The translations under genes were made by a program, and so were the position numbers. The notes beneath the pieces are model-generated. The model was not told the DNA's origin. It saw nothing but the letters and a program-made list of their open reading frames with translations, and made no database searches. Shown piece after piece: positions 46,701 through 59,300 of a DNA stretch of 64,000 nucleotides; position 1 is the first letter of the stretch; each line of letters starts with the position of its first letter. Where the stretch lies: contig CM046839.1 in assembly GCA_025618425.1 (NCBI GenBank), positions 5,532,033-5,596,032 on the forward strand, given 5' to 3'. This DNA is from Heliocidaris tuberculata (taxonomy: Eukaryota > Echinodermata > Echinoidea > Camarodonta > Echinometridae).

Positions 46701-47571
46701 TCTGGAAACTCCCCAACTTTGACACATACATTCAACAAGTTCTTACCCTTTCTTGGTCATTCTTGGTTAATTTCTGCAGAAGAACTCCAAGGCATTTACT
46801 GGCACAGTGTGCAACAAGCTGATCAGTTGAACTCATCATGGACTCCTGCACAGTGGATACAAATTATGTTACAGTGAAAACAACATTAGAAATTACAGAG
46901 TCCATACAAAATTTGGAAGAGTTATTTCACAAAGATATTCCAAAACATTTCACAGAATCTTATTTCTATAAGAATTTCTTTATTGTTGTTGTTGAGTCCA
47001 TTATACATGTCTCTTCAATACCATAATACAATAGATTAGAACACAAACGGAGCTCACTAGACATCACTGATATTGAGGCAACATAATACTCTTACATGTA
47101 CGTCTGTTACTATCAAATTCGTATATCATATTTTTGGTAAGGCAGCATGATGATAATCACTAATCAAATAAATTAACAGTTTATATATGTATCAGCACAA
47201 CTGTAGGACATACTGTATTTTTTTTCAATTTATTTCTATTTCTAAGTGTTCATCTCTATCCAAAAGCATGATTTGGGAATTGTCTCAAAATCTAGCATAA
47301 ACACACTTACTAGATGCCCAAATCTGTTAGATGTGAGGAGAGCCTGCTGTACTTGTTCCAATTTACTGCAATGGTTCATCTCAGCAAGGCTTGTGATCAA
47401 ACCTAACCTCACTAAGACTTGATCCCTGGTGGACACAGAAATCTCCCCATCTAACCCTTGACCTCTGAACGGTGAACAAATATCCAACTGTTCTAGGATA
47501 GTTCTAGTCTCGATGTGACAAAGGCAGCAGCTATGTGACAAGCAATCATGCAGCATCCCAAATGACTCCAT
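43765..47571 (-). CDS. LINS1: Protein Lines homolog (LINS1)
   Basis: Exons on the minus strand: 47311-47588 (coding from ATG at 47569-47571), 46747-46845, 46073-46325, 43765-45563 (TAA stop). Phases 0, 0 and 1 join correctly to about 803 residues (human 757). Family hallmarks: VAHCASKCLGVLLQKL near residue 100; the diagnostic LLDLLISTETDFLEYFILYL followed by DWEGF (human has LLDFLISSETCFLEYFVRYL and DWDNF) around residue 580; and the C-terminal LEKKGLFPFSATPLIRLL. A long Asp/Ser/Gly-rich acidic stretch lies between these two last blocks. Lines acts in segmentation and Wnt-related signalling in Drosophila; human LINS1 variants cause intellectual disability. The ATG in the first exon follows a short out-of-frame ATG; a further upstream coding exon cannot be excluded. 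Confidence 0.9.
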
Positions 47572-47588
47572 AGCATAGTTGCTTTTTC

Positions 47589-49034
47589 CTGGTCAAGACA
47601 AGTGATGCTCATATTATGTGTGTATATCTAATGCAGCCCTGTAAGCAAAAAGAAAAGAAAACTTCATTCAAAGAAACTAAAAAACTCCATCAAGCATTAG
47701 TCACAGCATAAAGAAATCTTCATTGCCTAACACCATACCCCAACAACCCCCCCCCCCCCCAAAAAAAAAGTAATGAGACATTAATAAATTTCCCTTGGTA
47801 AATTCATTAAATTTGGCATAAAAGTAAACTGCTTTAAATTTTTGAGCAAAGATATAGCCTAGTGCTAAAGAAGAAATTTCGCTCCTTTTCAATGCATTTA
47901 ATTCAAGTAAAGATCATTTTGTATATGCAATCCCTGCAAATCAGGTGCCAAGATTACGGTACCTACAAATCTAATTTGTTAAAAGACATTTTTCTTGAGC
48001 TCCCAAACATTTCATCATGGCCTGGTGCATCAAACTTAACACTAATAACAGCACATTCATTTTAGAGACACCATAGGCATAGGCATAGCCTATTGTGAAC
48101 CTTAACCATACACAATTTAGAGTATGTGGGGCTGTAGTTTAGCATATTAAATGGTTCCCGTCCATTTTACATTACTTTTTTTGACGAAATATGAAGAACA
48201 TTTCATAATTTCAATGGGTTTGATTGTTTATAAGATATTTGGCAGTACTTAAAAGTACAGAATAAAGAGAAAGAAGCTACAGACCTCTGAAAATCTTCGT
48301 CTATTCTCACAATTCGAAGATCACGCATCAATTCCTCGCTCAATTCATTTCCTGAACTCGGCTCAGTTCATCTCAGTCAGGCTCAACTCAGCTCCCTAAT
48401 TTGACATTTTGTTACCATTCTTGGATGTTCAACTACTGAAAGAGCGGTATCTGATAAGGTAATTATTATTCGGTATGAAAGTGATTGGTGAGTAAAGCTA
48501 AAACCAGTAATATAGCCGTGTAAACACTAATGTACTTTCCCCTTTGTCAAAGTCTTGTCACAATGTGTGCCCACGTATTCAATTCTGTGTATGGAGTATC
48601 ACTCAGTATGCCTATGCCTCAAGTTGCACATGTCAAATGCATTTGATGAACTTACATTTTTCAATATTGAACATTGTCATTGCTAATCCGTAGCCCTCAT
48701 TTTTCAAGCTGTTTTTCAGTTGTTTTGCACATGTGATTGCCAATCCATGTATGAAACAAGTGGGAGAAAAAACTCTGGAAGGATCCCATTATTGCTTTGG
48801 AATTGTAACTTTGCTAATCAATCTATTTCAAAATAAATTAAGACTAAAGTCTTGAATATGTGTGGGTTGCTTGTGATGCTAGAATGCCTAGATGGAGACT
48901 CTCCTTTTTTATTTTTTTCAATAGTGTAATCAAGACTTTCTTCATCTTAGGATGTATTTGCATTTATGTATTGATTTTTTCTTTATTTCTCCCAATACAG
49001 CTGTCATCAGCATTTTGTGAAGGAGTAAATAATC
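47589..49034. promoter_or_regulatory. Divergent intergenic region, LINS1 / MED30
   Basis: About 1.4 kb between the first coding exons of two genes facing away from each other. A bidirectional promoter probably lies near 48.2-48.6 kb, where CTCAGTTCA/CTCAACTCAG words cluster (48357-48395). An acceptor (TCCCAATACAG, ending 49000) precedes the MED30 start exon, so MED30 has at least one upstream non-coding exon here. A C15 run occurs near 47747. No TATA box was assigned. Confidence 0.45.
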
Positions 49035-49827
49035 ATGTCTGGTGTAGGGCAATCGCTAGGAGGTTCTTCAACCAAGGAGGTGAATGCTGCATCACTCTGT
49101 CGTATGGGACAGGAGACTGTACAGGATCTTGTGACAGAAACCCAGGATATGTTCAGTAACCTCAAAGGAGTTCAGGTAGGAGTCTAATTCTGCTTCTGCT
49201 TGGATCTGCAAACAAATTCTACTACTTAATTACATGTTCTAATCATTACAATTAGAAAAGTGTAGATAATGAACTTACAGGAGTTCAGATAATAAATACT
49301 TATGATTGAAATTACTCTTTTTAATATTTTGATATTTTGATTTGTATTCTTTGTATTAATATTTGGTATGAAAAGATAGGCAATACTATGTAAAATATAT
49401 GAATACTTTAATTCTGGTGTGTTGAAACCCAGCTTCTTCTTCTTCTTCTTCTTTTTCTTCTTCTTCTTCTTCTTTTTCTTCTTCTTTTTCTTCTTCTTTT
49501 TCTTCTTCTTCTTCTTCTTCTTCTTCTTCTCCTCCTCCTCCACATCCTCCTCCACATCCTCCTCCTCCTCCTCCTTCTTCTTCTCCTTCTTCTTCATCTT
49601 CTTCTTCTTCATCTTCTTCTTCATCTTCTTCTTCTTCATCATCTTCATCTTCTTCTTCTCCTCCTTCTCCTCCTCCTTCTTCTCCTTCTTATTCTTCTTC
49701 TCCTTCTCCTCCTCCCTCTTCTTCTTCTTCTTCTTCTTCTTCTTCTTCTTCTTCTTCTTCTTCTTCTTCTTCTTCTTCTTCTTCTTCTTCTTCTTCTTCT
49801 TCTTCTTCTTCTTCTTCTTCTTCTTCT

Positions 49828-49862
<35 letters not shown>

Positions 49863-51532
49863 TTCTTTTACTTCTTCCTCTTCTTCTTCTTCTTTTACTT
49901 CTTCTTTTATTCTGTTTATTGATAGAAACAGAAATCTGGACAAATTGATGTCACTTCTGAATATATTCTGTATTTTGTTCACAAATTGATTTTAATACAT
50001 GATGGGAGTAATATCAGTCATGCAACAATATTACATGATTCAAGGTGGATGTTTAAAGTCGGAACCATGAGCAGAAGTCTGAACACCAAATTGGTCCTTG
50101 TAACAAACCTATAATCCACTGTTCCTCTCCTCACTTCCAGCTTCCTAATGGGAGAAGTAACACCCAACAGAGTCATCAGGATAAGATAGCCAAGCTACAA
50201 GATATTACCAAGCACATAGAGGTTCACTTCAAGAAGTTACGACTGCTCTATGACAAATGTATCCAGATATCGAGTGGAGTGCACACAGCCAGCGGTACAC
50301 ACACACCAAGTGAAGTGAGTTCAGAATTGTATGTGTTTATTATGAGTCTATGGCAACTACTCCCAGAAATAAAAAAAACAATGCTCATAACTGAAAACTA
50401 TCTTTGGTACCTGCGCTTCCATTGATGATTATTAGTTGTCATGATACATCTCTTTGATATTTGAGAATGTTCCTGATTGGTCTTTTTCACACATCTTTTT
50501 CAGATGTTAGGTTTTCATTCAAAGCAATAATTAGAGTATTTGTCAGGTATTACTCAAATTTTCACAAAACCTTTTATCTGATGTATTTACTTTTAATCAC
50601 AGCAACTTGACCTAAGGTTGGGTTATTTTCTCATTCTGGTTTTGCTTACAAATGATATATGTATAGGAGTTATGATAAATTTTGTAATTTCTTTTTTTTT
50701 CTCCCAGGATCTCATCATGTGGAAAGATGTAATCAGCAGTAAAGATCTAATAGCCCTAGGATCAAGAGAGAAAGCACAGTATTTGAATGATGAAAGGCTA
50801 CACTTGATGGAGGTGGGTTTTTCTGTGGATAGCTTTCTTCCTTTTCTTTTCTTTCAATTTTTCATGTTATTGTTTTGATAGAGCTGAAAGTGTTCAGTTA
50901 ATTTCATGCATTTAACTTGTGATTTGCAATAAACTGCAAAATAGAAGGATGAAATATACATTAAGTTCACTACATACTTTTAAAACTCTGTTCAGTTATA
51001 CCATGTAACTTTTTTTATAATGATATCACTGGGATAAAAGGAGTACTCATCATCTTTATCGCTCTGTTTGTTTCAAATTGTGTTTTTTTTGTTGAAATGT
51101 AACATTAAATCCTCATTAAATTTTTTTGTTGACGGGGATTGATATTGAAGATCCCAGCATTGAACTAGATATATGTCCATTTTTTTTCCAAATGATAATA
51201 CCTACTCACTGATCCATATATCACTTTTAAAAGATGTTAATCTGTATTTGCCACTCTTGATCCAGATAAAATATATTACTACTGGTAGGAAGCTATTTCG
51301 TGAATGCTTGAGCACCGCAAGGAAGCTTGACTAGAGCTATGATTATTATTCAACCGTTTTTTTTTTTTCTCTTTCTCTCTCTCTCTTACTCTTCTTCCTT
51401 CTCTTTGTCCCTTTGTAGCAATTACAAGCTAAGAATCACCAGCTGAGACAAGTGATGGAACAGATGAGAGCACTCATGTGGGATATTAACACTATGCTTG
51501 CTATGAGACATTCAGCATCTGACTGGAAATGA
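49035..51532 (+). CDS. MED30: Mediator complex subunit 30, complete, 4 coding exons
   Basis: Coding exons 49035-49175, 50141-50314, 50708-50812, 51419-51532 (TGA). All junctions are phase 0, giving 47+58+35+37 = 177 residues (human 178). The start is fixed by an in-frame TAA three codons upstream. Conserved blocks: EVNAASLCRMGQETVQDLV (human EVNTASLCRIGQETVQDIV); LPNG..QDKIAKLQ; HFKKLRLLYDKC; and the C-terminal coiled coil NHQLRQVMEQMRALMWDINT-MLAMR. MED30 is a metazoan Mediator head/middle subunit bridging transcription factors and RNA polymerase II in the nucleus. Introns 2 and 3 are short; intron 1 holds the CTT tract. Confidence 0.96.
49436..49917 (+). repeat. Long CTT/CTC pyrimidine tract in MED30 intron 1
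   Basis: About 480 bp of almost pure TTC/CTT with CTC and ATC interruptions; the minus strand is GAA-rich. The core 49725-49850 is an essentially uninterrupted (CTT) run of about 40 repeats. Poly-Phe, poly-Lys and poly-Glu frames are artefacts. Such tracts can form triplex DNA, as in FXN intron 1. Confidence 0.95.
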
Positions 51533-51682
51533 TAATGATATGATTCCAATCAGAGAGAGTGTGAGTTACCATGACTGTCAATGATCACCAGGAAAGAACG
51601 GTAGTGTGAATTTCATTGGGGAGGATAGAGATGTTCAGGTATTGAGACTGCCTGACTGTAAGGGAAAGTGAACATCTCGTCA

Positions 51683-51813
51683 GGGCCCTGTTTCATAAAA
51701 CATGTCATCATTGACAAGTTGCAATAACTGTTATAAGCTACTGAAATCCTGATTGGCTGAGAGCAAATTTGTCGGTAAAAATCACTGACAAGATACTTGA
51801 TGAAACGCCCCCC
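51683..51813 (+). mobile_element. MITE, GGGCCC family, copy 4
   Basis: Just downstream of MED30. Starts GGGCCCTGTTTCATAAAACA and ends CTTGATGAAACGCCCC. The left half resembles copies 1 and 2, the right half (AAAATCACTGAC) copy 3, so it links the two subtypes. Confidence 0.8.
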
Positions 51814-53400
51814 AGAAAGTGTTATGACAGAGATTTCTCTTCTGATTCAACTCTACGACGGCTCAACACAGTCCAGCAATACCTTCGCACACTCCTCAAC
51901 CATGAAGAAATAACCGAGGATGAATACAATGAGATGCAACTCGAGAACGGACGAGCGCATGGACTTCCAAAGACTCATAAAGAATTTAATGAGTTACCCA
52001 AGTTTCGACAATCATCAATAAAATTGGGACTATATACTATCACATAGGCAAGTTTCTAGCCAAATTCTTAAAACCACTAACAGAGAATGATTACAAATTG
52101 CAGAATTCGTTTCATGTTGCAGATTAAATACATAAGTTATCACCCGAATTGTTTGAGCAAGGTTACAGATTTATTTTTTTTGAGGTTGAATCGTTATTTA
52201 CTAATGTACTGTTAAAAAGATAACATTGACGTTTGACATTATTTCTAGCACTAGAGATTGACTGGATGTTACAAAACTGAGAATCTCGTCGAGGAATTGA
52301 AAAACTTCCAGCTAGTGAGACCGGAAACAACAGTAGCTTGTGCCTTAGGAGAGCATACAGATGTCTAAATATTTAGAATCTCTGACTGGAAATAACAGTA
52401 GCATCGCCGGGAATCTCAGCAGATGTTTTCTGATTTCAAACTGTTAAGCCTCCCACCATCAGACTGACAGTGTTATAAATTGATTGAGTCAAAGTAGATA
52501 GTCAAAAGTTAACAGTGACTATCTAGAAAGTGTAAAGGGTAATGCCAGTGCTAAATGGTACCAAAAAGGTGGTATATATTTTATAAAATGGTACGAGGCA
52601 GTCCATATATCATCAGGGAATTATTTGGCTGAATCATATTAGGGAAATATGAAGGTGACAACTTATACTTTTTATGGATATACTTTGCTGGCTGTGATGT
52701 TGAATTGTTAATTATGAAGAATGATTGTATGGTGAAGTAAAGAGTAGGTGAAGCATCGAGTATCCTAGTGAAATGTTTGTGTCCATGGAGATGAGTTATT
52801 CATGGACGGCTCTTTATTTTACTAAAACTCTTAGGAACCTCGTAATACCTTGTAATGAACAAGTTTAAAGAGAAAAATCTTCTTGAGAGATTGGTACAAC
52901 TTACTGAGATTGACCCACAGAATACATTTATACATGTATATGAAAATGGTTACCTATTATTTAGGTATGATAATGATACAAAATGGCCAGAGTCAACTTA
53001 TTGAGATGGTAATTTCATTCTCTTACTTTCTGAAATGTTCACAATGTGATTGCCCCAACTAGAGCATGTTGATTTTGGAGAGAAAAGACTGCATTCGAAA
53101 CAATCTGCCATCTTCCTCATTCTGTCTATGTCTTGAGCGATGAGGGTAATATTATCATTATAATACTTGGATGACATAATCTCCTTTTTTTCATATTAAG
53201 GAAGTAGGTATTACATTAGGAAACACGTGCCTGATACTTTAAACTGTCTAAGATCATGACTTCACTATCAAACTACCAAATTAATGAAATATCAATTTGA
53301 ATTGGCTTCTTTTTTTTTACTAGTGAGTTTAAGATATTCAAACCGATCAGAGAACCATTCCAGGAATGGATTCATGATTGATTGTTTTGTGTCATTTTAA
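51814..53400 (+). pseudogene. Decayed Penelope-like reverse transcriptase
   Basis: The plus frame ending at 52047 contains ARAHGLPKTHKEFNELPKFR-type sequence, which is characteristic of Penelope-like element RTs (GLPKTHK..LPKFRPI). After a frameshift the next block reads GKFLAKFLKPLTENDY, then a stop, then SPELFEQGYRFI..VESLFTNV, matching RT palm motifs in order. Later fragments around 52950-53400 are weaker. Several frameshifts and stops make it inactive. It abuts the MITE at 51813. Confidence 0.75.
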
Positions 53401-54068
53401 GATACTCTAGCCGAAGAAAAGAGTATTTGTTCTTTTTACTAGAATAAATGTCAGAAAAGGTAATGAAAGCAATTTAGCCTGCTTCTTGCCACAGAGATTG
53501 AGATTTGAAAGGAGATGAACAAATAGAGATACATGGATGTTCAAATACATTCGGGAGAGAGAGAGAAAAAAAAAGACAGAGACAGAGAAAGGGCAGGCAC
53601 AGATGCAGAAGTATACTGTGTAGATGGAGAAAGAGTGGACCAAAATGAGAGAAGATTTGTTGTAAATAGAAAGCAGAGAATGGGGCTCGTGGATAGGGAG
53701 AGAGAGAGAGAGAGTAAAGGTTATTCCGAATAATGAAGTGGGGGAGAGAAAGTTTGCAGTAAGAGCAATCTGAAAGAAGAGAGAGTTTGTTTCAAGTAAG
53801 TGGAGAAAGGAAAAGGGTGTTGATAGCGAGAAGGAGAAAGAGAGTTGAAAATATGTTTCGAATAAGAAACTGGTAACGTCAAATTGTAGCAGGAGAGAGC
53901 ATAATGTGACCCATGGAGGTGGGGTACAGAGAAAGAATGCCTGAATGGTTTTGCTTTGAAGCAGGTGGAGAAAAAATGATGAAAGGAAAGAAAATATTAT
54001 TCATGACTAAACTACATGTCCTATTTTTACTATTATGTACTCCTCCTCCTTCTCCTACTACTACTACT

Positions 54069-54111
<43 letters not shown>

Positions 54112-54710
54112 ATGTACTACCACCACCACCACCACCACCACCACTCATTTCAAGCCAAATATCATTCATGAACACTCACACTTAGATAATGGTAAACAAA
54201 TGATCAATTAAGCAATGATATGAATTTACTCTTACTTAAATTTTTTTTATTTACAGCAGTTGTATGAACACATTTCAAAACAGTGCCTCCATACCCTGAT
54301 GAGACTATCTCGGCTTTAGCCAAAATTTTGTTTCAGTCAATTTATAATGAACCTTAATCATATTTTGATAAATCATAATTGCTTATAGTAAGATCTACAT
54401 ACTGCACTTTACTGTTGTAAAGTAATCATTTTTCTTCCTGTGTTAAGACATTTTAAAATAAAAATCGATATAAAGTGACACAGGTAAAAAACTATACTAG
54501 TATTCGTCTTTTCAAAATGCCATGCTATGAATGTCACGCATTTTCAGTTCAGAACAGGTAACAATAAAAATAATAAATGTATGAAGTTTATTTTTTCCCT
54601 GATATTGCTACATTTCACATCATTACCACTGATTATATATGTGTCATCCAGTTGATATAAGTAAGAGTGTTGTCTTAAATGATTTACCACAATTTGTATC
54701 TGTATGTATA

Positions 54711-55150
54711 GACCCGTTCCTCAGGAACGGTTCTTAGGTGAGTGTGAACGGTCAAAGTGGTCCAGGAAGTGGTCTTCTGGACCGCTCCAGAAGACCACCT
54801 CGGGGAGGTGGTCTTGAGGAACGGGTCTTATTAAGAGCGGTATGGACCGCTCTAAACGTGCAATGTGAACGAAAGCGTACTTCAACCGAAAGTGAGCCAG
54901 TGACGTTCCGCGCACAAAACAAAGCAAAAGCAATCGATCGGGCAGCCGGCAGGCACGCTACGGTACATCAGTTTGTATTCCGCGCGAAAAATTTGACCCG
55001 CTGAACTGAGCTGCCATAGCAACAAGGCCACTTTGAATCGTGGAGCGGTTTGAGCGAGAAAAACTGCTCGGAGTGTGAACGCTAGCAAACCGTTCCTCAA
55101 GACCCGTTCCTCTGGAGCGGTCTAACTAAGACCACTTTCAAAAGTGAGTG
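54711..55150. mobile_element. GC-rich foldback element, GACCCGTTCCTC motif
   Basis: Multiple copies of GACCCGTTCCTC, its complement, and GGACCGCTCCAGA occur at both ends in inverted orientation (left about 54770-54830, right about 55070-55140, both with GAAGTGGTCTT). The middle is CpG-rich (GTTCCGCGCACAAAA). It stands out from AT-rich flanks. The frames of 70-88 codons crossing it share no known domain. Confidence 0.65.
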
Positions 55151-56029
55151 AGAATGTCTCTATTTTGCACCTGTACAATATTTTTGGAGGTATTTGACAG
55201 GAATATGTGTTATAAAATGATTTACAGTAAAATGTATCTCTCTCAGATACGTTTCTGAACATTCATACTTTGTCTCAAATTAAGTTGATGTCAATTTTAC
55301 ACGTCATTTAATTGCTACCACAATTTTCAGAGTAAATGATTTGCCATTTGGTATATTGTTGAAGCAGAGTAAGTGTCAACACATTATATTTATGATGATC
55401 TGATTTATCGTTGATTGTAATATTAGAAAAATATGCTTTTCTGAACATTTGAATTGCATAATTGCATATTCATCAATTACTCATACTCTTTGCAAATAGT
55501 TTCATATGATTGTTCATATCCTTTATACTTATGTTTTAAAAAATATGTATGTATTAATGCACAATGTTAATATATTATTTTCATAACAAATACAAATAAA
55601 AATAAACACACACATCTTGGCAAGTACCCTATTTCAGTTTAGATAAAGTTGTCAATCACAACAAAAGTGTTGTGCCTCTTTTACGACATACACCATCCTT
55701 GGGTTTTTATCATAATAAAAAAAGAACACGACAAACAGAGAATAATTTCCACTAATTGTCAATAGTTGAGAAAAATATTACATCAGTAATTTCATGAGCG
55801 TGAAATTATAAATTAATAGATCTTATTTCCAAAGCAAGAAATCAGGAGTTAGCATCATTCATCTACACAATGATCCCATTACACTTTCTATATACATGTA
55901 TAATGCGTTTATTGTAATAACTGTCTATTATTTATGTTTACATAATTCATTGACCAAATCTTAAATGGAATTTAAAGTATTTTTGGACAGTTTGATGCAG
56001 CCTAAAATGCAAGAAATAAAAATGACAAT

Positions 56030-56175
56030 GGTAAAATGCTAGAAGTCAAAATGTCAGCGGTAAATGTCAGCGGTCAAATGTCAGAAGTCAAATTGTCAGA
56101 GGTACAAAATACTGGAGGTAGAAAATGACAAAGATTAAAATGCAATGTCAGATGTAAAAATGTCAGAGGCAAAGC
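56030..56175. repeat. Minisatellite AAATGTCAGAGGT
   Basis: About eight degenerate units of 14-20 bp with the word ATGTCAG followed by (A/C)GGT or AAGT. Lies just beyond the probable DUOXA polyadenylation signal. Confidence 0.7.
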
Positions 56176-56199
56176 AGCAGAGGGGGCCAGTTTGAACAG

Positions 56200-56205
56200 T
56201 TTATT
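56200..56205 (-). terminator. Probable DUOXA polyadenylation signal
   Basis: TTTATT on the plus strand, AATAAA on the minus strand, about 115 bp beyond the proposed DUOXA stop. Position fits; no transcript evidence. Confidence 0.4.
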
Positions 56206-56317
56206 CAAAGCTTTTCATCTTCAAAAATGGATAGTCTATTACAAGTTTCCAGGAGTTCGTCGCTTACTAAGAAAATTGACGTTCTCCACAGACGAGGATG
56301 ATGACAATGAGGATGAT

Positions 56318-59300
56318 TTATTCTTCGCAAACCACAATCTGAAAGATAAAATCACATCCATGACAAATGATTAAAATGAGACAATACGTGACAGATTTTA
56401 AGTAAGTAAAAAATGTAAGAGTTTCACGAATTATCAAAAGAAAGGAAAACAGAGATACTATCAATGGCCAAAACTTTTATTTACAAGCACTTTTTTATTC
56501 ATCAAAAGTTTGATTGCAACAATTTTTCTTTTAAAATATTCCTGAAGACGTTTTGATTTTGTGAGAAGTCTAAATACCATTTGTATTGCATTGTTAGAGC
56601 TATGTTTATCGGTATTAGCTTGGTATTTTTAGTGTCTGGGTTAGAATAGTACGTTAGGATAGTAAGTTAAAATAGTAAGAGATTAAATCAACTATACCTT
56701 TGATTTTTGTCGGAACATACTAGCTGTTGCATCAGCCATGGTTAGCCTTCTATTTCCCCTTGTTTTGATTGTCTAAATAAAACAAACGATGTGATACTTA
56801 TGAACGATAACTTAAATTTCCATGTTAATAGGGGTTTGCTTAAATTCACTGCATAAACATCACGAAAGGGCCGACGCATGTCAAAATACATTATATGTAG
56901 ATATTTGTAAATGAAAGTAAGTGCAATGCAAAAGACCGTATATGATCTCGTTGAGGCTAAGCCCATTATAGCGATAATAAAGGCATGATATGAATAGCAT
57001 CTGAATAGCAATTGAAAATAAGAGAACCATTGTCAATAAAAGAGGGAGAAATACTCCAAATTTTCTGAACATGTTGAGTTGTGATTCTACAACACATGAA
57101 ACTGTGACGCTGCCTAATACAAAGAGAAAAAAGGGGATGATATTGAAGCAATGATTAATATACCTTGTCACTTGTGGGATGTCAAGACTAGTGTATGAAT
57201 GTTATTCAATCGCCAACTGTCTAAACAATTTTAGATAAGTGGCAGCCTGTAATTTGGGTTTAACTTCTACGAACAATGTATTTATGTATTCACAATATGA
57301 CACTGGCATTCTTAACTTTACATTATAACAAAGTAGGCTCCACATTATTTGCAGAATATTTCCACGCCCTGTCATATATAAATTGCGTTGGGTGTAAGAT
57401 CATCGCGAAAGGAATGAATTCTTATATTATTTTCTTTCCAACTAATCAATCACAGATTGACTTTGCAGTCCTGATAGTTCATGGATGAATGAATGCACGG
57501 AGAGACAGAGAGAGAAAAAGAGACAAAGAGGGGTCCCAGAAGGGAAGAAAGAGAGAGGAAGGAGAGAGATGCAGAGAGAGGGAAAAGTGAGATTGACAGA
57601 AAGAGAGAGGGGGATAGGAAGGGAGGGGGGGGGGGAGAAGGAATGGATAGAGAGAAGGGACGGAGAGAGAGAGAGAGAGAGAGAGAGATAGAATAAATGT
57701 ATGAATCACTGACTCTACCTGGATATCTTTTTCGCCTTTGAGTTGTTCCACCTTACTGGCCGACATCATCCACGCTTTCTTAATGGTTCTTCCCGACCTT
57801 GGCCTTCGGTGGTAGTATTCGATTTTTTCTTCGGTGAAATTCTCCTTGGTGCCAAAGAATTCCTCACTTTCATCAGGGAAGGAGAAGAGAAAGACGAGGC
57901 CGACGATGGCTAGGATGACGGCCACAAGACCTGTTCAATAAACCATAAGCAAGATATAGGTTGGTGGAGTTTATAAGGTTCATAACATTCAAAAGTTGGT
58001 AAGTTTTATAATATAAATAAGGTTCATAATCACGATAATGTTTATTACATAAATGAGGTGCATAATGTTCATAATAAATAAGGTTTAGGTTCATATTTAT
58101 TGTCCATACAAAACTACGGAAGAATAATTATGTTTAACGGTATACTTATAGAAATAATTATGCATTCATACTATGTATACACAATAATAATAATAATTAT
58201 TGAAAAGATAAAAGCTAGTCTAGTTTGGATTATAATCTCACCTCCAACCAGGCAGAGATAAAATGACCATCCATAGCTGAAATGTAAGATGTGATCGGCA
58301 GAGAACGGGACGAAGAGTTGAGATCCATATCTAATAGAAGCATAGATGACGGTTGCACCAAGCATGCATCCACCGGTCAATAGCAGCATGGAGAGACCGT
58401 GGAATATAACACCGCTCATTAAGATGATGTTGGTAATTAGCCACAGGGGAAATGATAACCTGTAGGATATTAAATATCAATAAAAGAATAAATCAATCAT
58501 CCTGATCACCTAATCAACAACTACATTGATATGTCAATCGAAAGACAAACTAATCTATCAATCTATTGATCAGCTATCCTCGTATCAACATTGATGACAC
58601 CTCTACGACAAAAAAAACAACAAAAAAAAACAGTTCTGTAAATGTATTCAAACCTGTCTCAACAACTGCTCCTTTCGGAGTGCCAGTAAGAAACTTTTGG
58701 ATAGAAAAAGGTAACTCACGCCTTAAAATTACCACTAGGGCATCAAGTCAGGGAAACTTTTTTTATGGTTCTGGATAGAACCATATTTTCTTACTGTATG
58801 AATTATCCCGCATAGAGCCATCAGCATCCCCTGCCCTTTTTGTACAACAAAAATGATTAGTAAGTGGGTACATGCACCTAACTCAAATGGGTATTACTAA
58901 AAAAAAAAAAAAAAAAAAAAAATAATAATATCTCGTTCGACTTTACATATTTCATGTTGATCGCTTATTCATCCCGATAATTCTCAACCAATCTGGATTC
59001 GATTCTGCTGATTCGCAGTTATTCAAACTTCACCATTCTCACCAAAGTAACACAGCCGTGTAGAATCCAGCCAATCGGTAAGAGCGCCCCCATCGGATGC
59101 CTTCTCCATCTAACACAAAGTATTCAGCAACCCATAGGATTGGGTACGGTAATCCACGATACTGAGCCTCCCGAAATTCACGATTGATTCTTCCAGCTGA
59201 GTAACAAATCAATTAATTAATCAATTAATGAATCAATAATTGTATCAACTGACCAAAAACAAACGAAAGCACAAAGACGTCGAAGTTAATCCTGACTTCT

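Larger units (their letters stand above)
53401..56199. other. Intergenic DNA between MED30 and DUOXA
   Basis: GA-rich stretch 53550-53870; (CTA)n at 54054-54112 joined to (CAC)n at 54118-54144; a foldback element at 54711-55150; AT-rich filler; and a small minisatellite at 56030-56175. No gene recognised. Confidence 0.5.

Noticed and set aside
49419..49922. Plus-strand 167-codon Phe/Ser frame, and Lys- or Glu-rich frames on the minus strand
   Set aside because: Direct translation of the CTT microsatellite inside MED30 intron 1.
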